A DNA stretch of 8,917 nt from a bacterium (GTDB lineage Bacteria > UBA9089 > CG2-30-40-21 > SBAY01). A program made the translations under genes and the position numbers. Each line of letters begins with the position of its first letter. Within the stretch, counting starts at the first letter, position 1. This document shows positions 7,726 through 8,917 of the stretch, in pieces. The stretch covers positions 1-8,917 of the forward strand of contig JBFLYA010000153.1 of NCBI GenBank assembly GCA_040757115.1, given 5' to 3'. A model generated the notes under the pieces. That model did no database searches. It saw only the letters and a list, made by a program, of their open reading frames with translations, and was not told where the DNA came from.

Positions 7726-7845
7726 TCAATATTGTTGTAATATGTTGAAAGTAAAGGAGTTAAGCGGAAGCCCCCCCCCTTCTAAAAATTCTATGGTATA
7801 TCTTTGGTTATTGGTTAGATTAGAAACTTTTGGAATGAGAGTCAT
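7726..7845 (-). CDS. Small hypothetical protein with internal G9 tract (39 aa)
   Basis: An ATG at 7845 follows GAGG (7855-7858) with a 9-nt spacer and lies 19 nt downstream of the DUF5618 stop, so the two probably share a transcript. The product begins MTLIPKVSNLTNNQRYTIEF, then LEGGG encoded by a run of nine G on the minus strand (7771-7779), and ends in NILQQY at TGA 7726-7728. Loss of one G would change everything after GGG and extend the ORF to TGA at 7698-7700, giving 48 residues ending DQSQKAFQS and stopping inside the terminator loop. It may therefore be a frameshifted remnant, a phase-variable gene, or a sequencing slip in the homopolymer. I recognise no family. Confidence 0.4.
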   Translation of the reverse strand: MTLIPKVSNLTNNQRYTIEFLEGGGLPLNSFTFNILQQY

Positions 7846-7864
7846 AATTTCTTACCTCACATCT

Positions 7865-8242
7865 TTATCCAATCTTTTCTATAAAATCTTTTGCTAATTT
7901 TAAATAATGTTTAACTCCCTGGGTATCATAAATAAGTCCTCTATAATAACCTGCTATGTGCAAGGTGTCATAAAGCATTTCAAATTCCCTCATCAACTTT
8001 CCATTATGAACAGCCAGGTATTTTTTTAATGCTTCTCTATATCCATCTACTGACTTTAGAATTTCTTTCTTCGCAACTTGCTTCTTTTCAATCAGATATT
8101 CATTTATTGCCTCTAAAATAGCCAGATAGGCTGTTCCAAATGCCTCTTGGATAGGCTTAACATCTGTATAGGTATTATCCTCTACTGGAATAGACCTCAA
8201 TATCTCCCTGGCATTATTTAAATATCTTAATGATTCTTTCAT
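7865..8242 (-). CDS. DUF5618 family protein
   Basis: 125 residues, close to the family's usual size of roughly 120-130. The N-terminal SLRYLNNAREIL, the central YTDVKPIQEAFGTAYLAIL and the LHIAGYYRGL near the C-terminus match the pattern I associate with DUF5618: a small, all-helical, probably four-helix-bundle protein of unknown function. There is no signal peptide or membrane segment, so it is cytoplasmic. It has no HEPN-type RxxxxxH motif that I can see. The start at 8242 is supported by GGGGAG 8 nt upstream and a TTGACA promoter. It is first in a short unit with the small ORF at 7726-7845, ending at the terminator at 7673-7717. Family assignment is from memory of family members; biological role is unknown. 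Confidence 0.85.
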   Translation of the reverse strand: MKESLRYLNNAREILRSIPVEDNTYTDVKPIQEAFGTAYLAILEAINEYLIEKKQVAKKEILKSVDGYREALKKYLAVHNGKLMREFEMLYDTLHIAGYYRGLIYDTQGVKHYLKLAKDFIEKIG

Positions 8243-8250
8243 TTTTAAAT

Positions 8251-8256
8251 CTCCCC
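8251..8256 (-). promoter_or_regulatory. Ribosome binding site of the DUF5618 gene
   Basis: The minus strand reads GGGGAG with an 8-nt A/T-rich spacer (ATTTAAAA) before the ATG at 8242. It fixes the start, as no other in-frame ATG lies nearby upstream. Confidence 0.75.
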
Positions 8257-8267
8257 GTTGTTTTCTT

Positions 8268-8297
8268 ATCTTAACATATTTTCTTTTATTCTGTCAA
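8268..8297 (-). promoter_or_regulatory. Sigma-70-type promoter for the DUF5618 unit
   Basis: The minus strand shows a perfect -35 box TTGACA (8292-8297) and TAAGAT as a -10 box (8268-8273, four of six matches to TATAAT) with an 18-nt spacer. Transcription would start near 8261, giving a leader of only about 19 nt that still contains the ribosome binding site. No operator-like dyad is seen around it. Confidence 0.6.
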
Positions 8298-8405
8298 CAA
8301 TTATTTTGTAAAAGGGTGCGTGTAAAGTTTGTTGGTAAATTTCAACCTATGAAATAGAAGAACAAAATATCCCCCAATTAGAGTGAGAAAAAGAATAAAC
8401 AGCTC
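8298..8405. other. Intergenic stretch without recognised features
   Basis: A/T-rich sequence between the DUF5618 promoter and the mini-hairpin array. I see no open frame with a ribosome binding site, no repeat arm and no RNA-gene signature here. Confidence 0.5.
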
Positions 8406-8549
8406 GCTCCTATGGAGCTAATTTGTTATGAGGGAGATAATCTTTCTACAAACATATCGCTCCTCTGGAGCTAATATGAATAAAGCTCCGTAGGAGCAAT
8501 CTGTTTGTAGTATTTCGCAAAAGCAATATGTTTGTAGCTCCGTAGGAGC
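8406..8549. repeat. Array of four GCTCC-NNN-GGAGC mini-hairpins with TGTTTGTAG motifs
   Basis: Mini-hairpins with 5-bp perfect stems lie at 8406-8418 (loop TAT), 8459-8471 (TCT), 8485-8497 (GTA) and 8537-8549 (GTA). The last two are followed by CAA/TCTGTTTGTAG-type tails. The second is preceded by the reverse complement CTACAAACATAT, so copies 2 and 3 form a larger inverted repeat (8446-8510). Loop bases vary while stems are conserved, indicating structure-level selection or repeated insertion of a REP-like unit. No transposase is present in the window. Confidence 0.8.
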
Positions 8550-8631
8550 AACCTGTTTGTAGTAGAGATTGAATATCTGTTTCTTGCATTTTATTTAAGC
8601 CTATTTCACAGGTCGATTATTTTTAGTAATG

Positions 8632-8680
8632 GGATTAAGCGGATTATTTTTTTATCCGTTTAATCCGTTCAATCCGCTTA
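8632..8680. repeat. GGATTAAGCGGAT inverted repeat with alternative arms
   Basis: GGATTAAGCGGAT (8632-8644) pairs with ATCCGTTTAATCC (8654-8666) with one mismatch across a T-rich loop. A second right arm, AATCCGCTTA (8671-8680), is a perfect 10-nt reverse complement of 8636-8645, so two competing stems are possible. No gene is associated with it. Confidence 0.6.
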
Positions 8681-8711
8681 CTATAACTTAATCCTGTCAG
8701 AAAAGACAAAA

Positions 8712-8739
8712 AAGCACAGTAAAATTAATCACTGTGCTT
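8712..8739 (-). terminator. Intrinsic terminator for a minus-strand transcript
   Basis: AAGCACAGT (8712-8720) and ACTGTGCTT (8731-8739) form a perfect 9-bp stem with a 10-nt loop. On the minus strand it is followed by a T6 run and TGTCTTTTC. On the plus strand no U-run follows. It must end a transcript coming from the right, but no gene of ordinary size lies between it and the window edge. Confidence 0.75.
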
Positions 8740-8770
8740 ATATTCTCCTAACTCTATGTCCTGCAACAGG

Positions 8771-8815
8771 TTAGAATGACTCTCCCTCTCTGTATGTTCT
8801 GTTAGCGTTATCCAT
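8771..8815 (-). CDS. Possible 14-residue peptide (MDNANRTYREGESF)
   Basis: The ATG at 8815 follows AAAGGAG with a 5-nt spacer. The frame stops at TAA after 14 residues. It lies between the TATAAT box at 8903-8908 and the terminator at 8712-8739. No family is recognisable and such a short frame can arise by chance; the support is only the ribosome binding site and the surrounding transcription signals. Confidence 0.2.
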   Translation of the reverse strand: MDNANRTYREGESF

Positions 8816-8902
8816 CTCTTCTCCTTTAACAGATTCTACATCTTAATCTCTTTTTACCTTGATTCGGTTCATCATTATTTAAGTGGCTGACCCCTTACCC
8901 TA

Positions 8903-8908
8903 ATTATA
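8903..8908 (-). promoter_or_regulatory. Candidate -10 box (TATAAT) of a short minus-strand transcript
   Basis: The minus strand has a perfect TATAAT. The matching -35 box would lie past the window edge and cannot be checked. All three minus-strand frames entering from the right edge hit a stop within about 20 nt of it (TAG, TGA, TAA), so this is not the tail of a gene. Confidence 0.4.
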
Positions 8909-8917
8909 TCTCAATAT

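Noticed and set aside
8406-8549. Four short repeats as a possible CRISPR array
   Set aside because: Repeat orientation alternates, spacing is irregular (about 26-53 nt) and the repeated core is a 13-nt palindrome, unlike a CRISPR repeat.
8300-8917. tRNA or other structured RNA gene in the right-hand intergenic region
   Set aside because: No cloverleaf, TTCGANNC box or known riboswitch core was seen; the visible stems are short repeats and a terminator.

Overview
This window looks like an accessory locus from an uncultured, moderately AT-rich bacterium with a secretion-competent envelope. The giant secreted parallel beta-helix protein with a FlgD/T9SS-like C-terminal beta-sandwich, the DUF5618 gene and the dense short palindromic repeats are the kind of content seen in groundwater or sediment candidate phyla (for example Desantisbacteria, Omnitrophota or Poribacteria-like lineages). 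No marker gene is present, so this placement is inference only.

Layout: all supported genes lie on the minus strand. Positions 1-181 hold an imperfect palindromic element, followed by a perfect 8-bp hairpin touching the stop codon of the main gene. Positions 210-7253 are one enormous gene of about 2,347 residues. It encodes a signal peptide, three paralogous right-handed beta-helix modules each closed by a choice-of-anchor-Q-like tail, a carboxypeptidase-regulatory-like domain between modules 2 and 3, an IPT/TIG domain, a CARDB-like segment, a putative circularly permuted NlpC/P60 (papain-like) enzymatic domain, a DUF11-like domain, an FN3-like domain, further beta-rich segments, and a C-terminal sorting/FlgD-like domain. 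Positions 7282-7650 are non-coding and filled by at least three families of palindromic or direct repeats. Positions 7673-7717 form a strong intrinsic terminator. Positions 7726-8297 are a small transcription unit: promoter, DUF5618 gene, then a short ORF carrying a G9 homopolymer. Positions 8300-8700 are again repeat-rich, with four copies of a GCTCC-NNN-GGAGC mini-hairpin associated with a TGTTTGTAG-type motif. Positions 8700-8917 hold a second minus-strand terminator and, upstream of it, a perfect TATAAT box, suggesting a very short transcript of about 190 nt.

How it fits together: the giant protein should be exported, cleaved after an AMA site, and displayed or released as a multi-module fibre. 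The beta-helix modules would act as a carbohydrate-binding or adhesive shaft, and the papain-like domain is the only candidate catalytic part. The DUF5618 unit and the repeats show no obvious functional link to it. The points most worth a second look are the stacked-cysteine ladder of the beta-helix, the permuted papain-like domain embedded in an adhesin-like protein, fresh repeat-unit duplication inside the gene, and the G9 tract in the small ORF.
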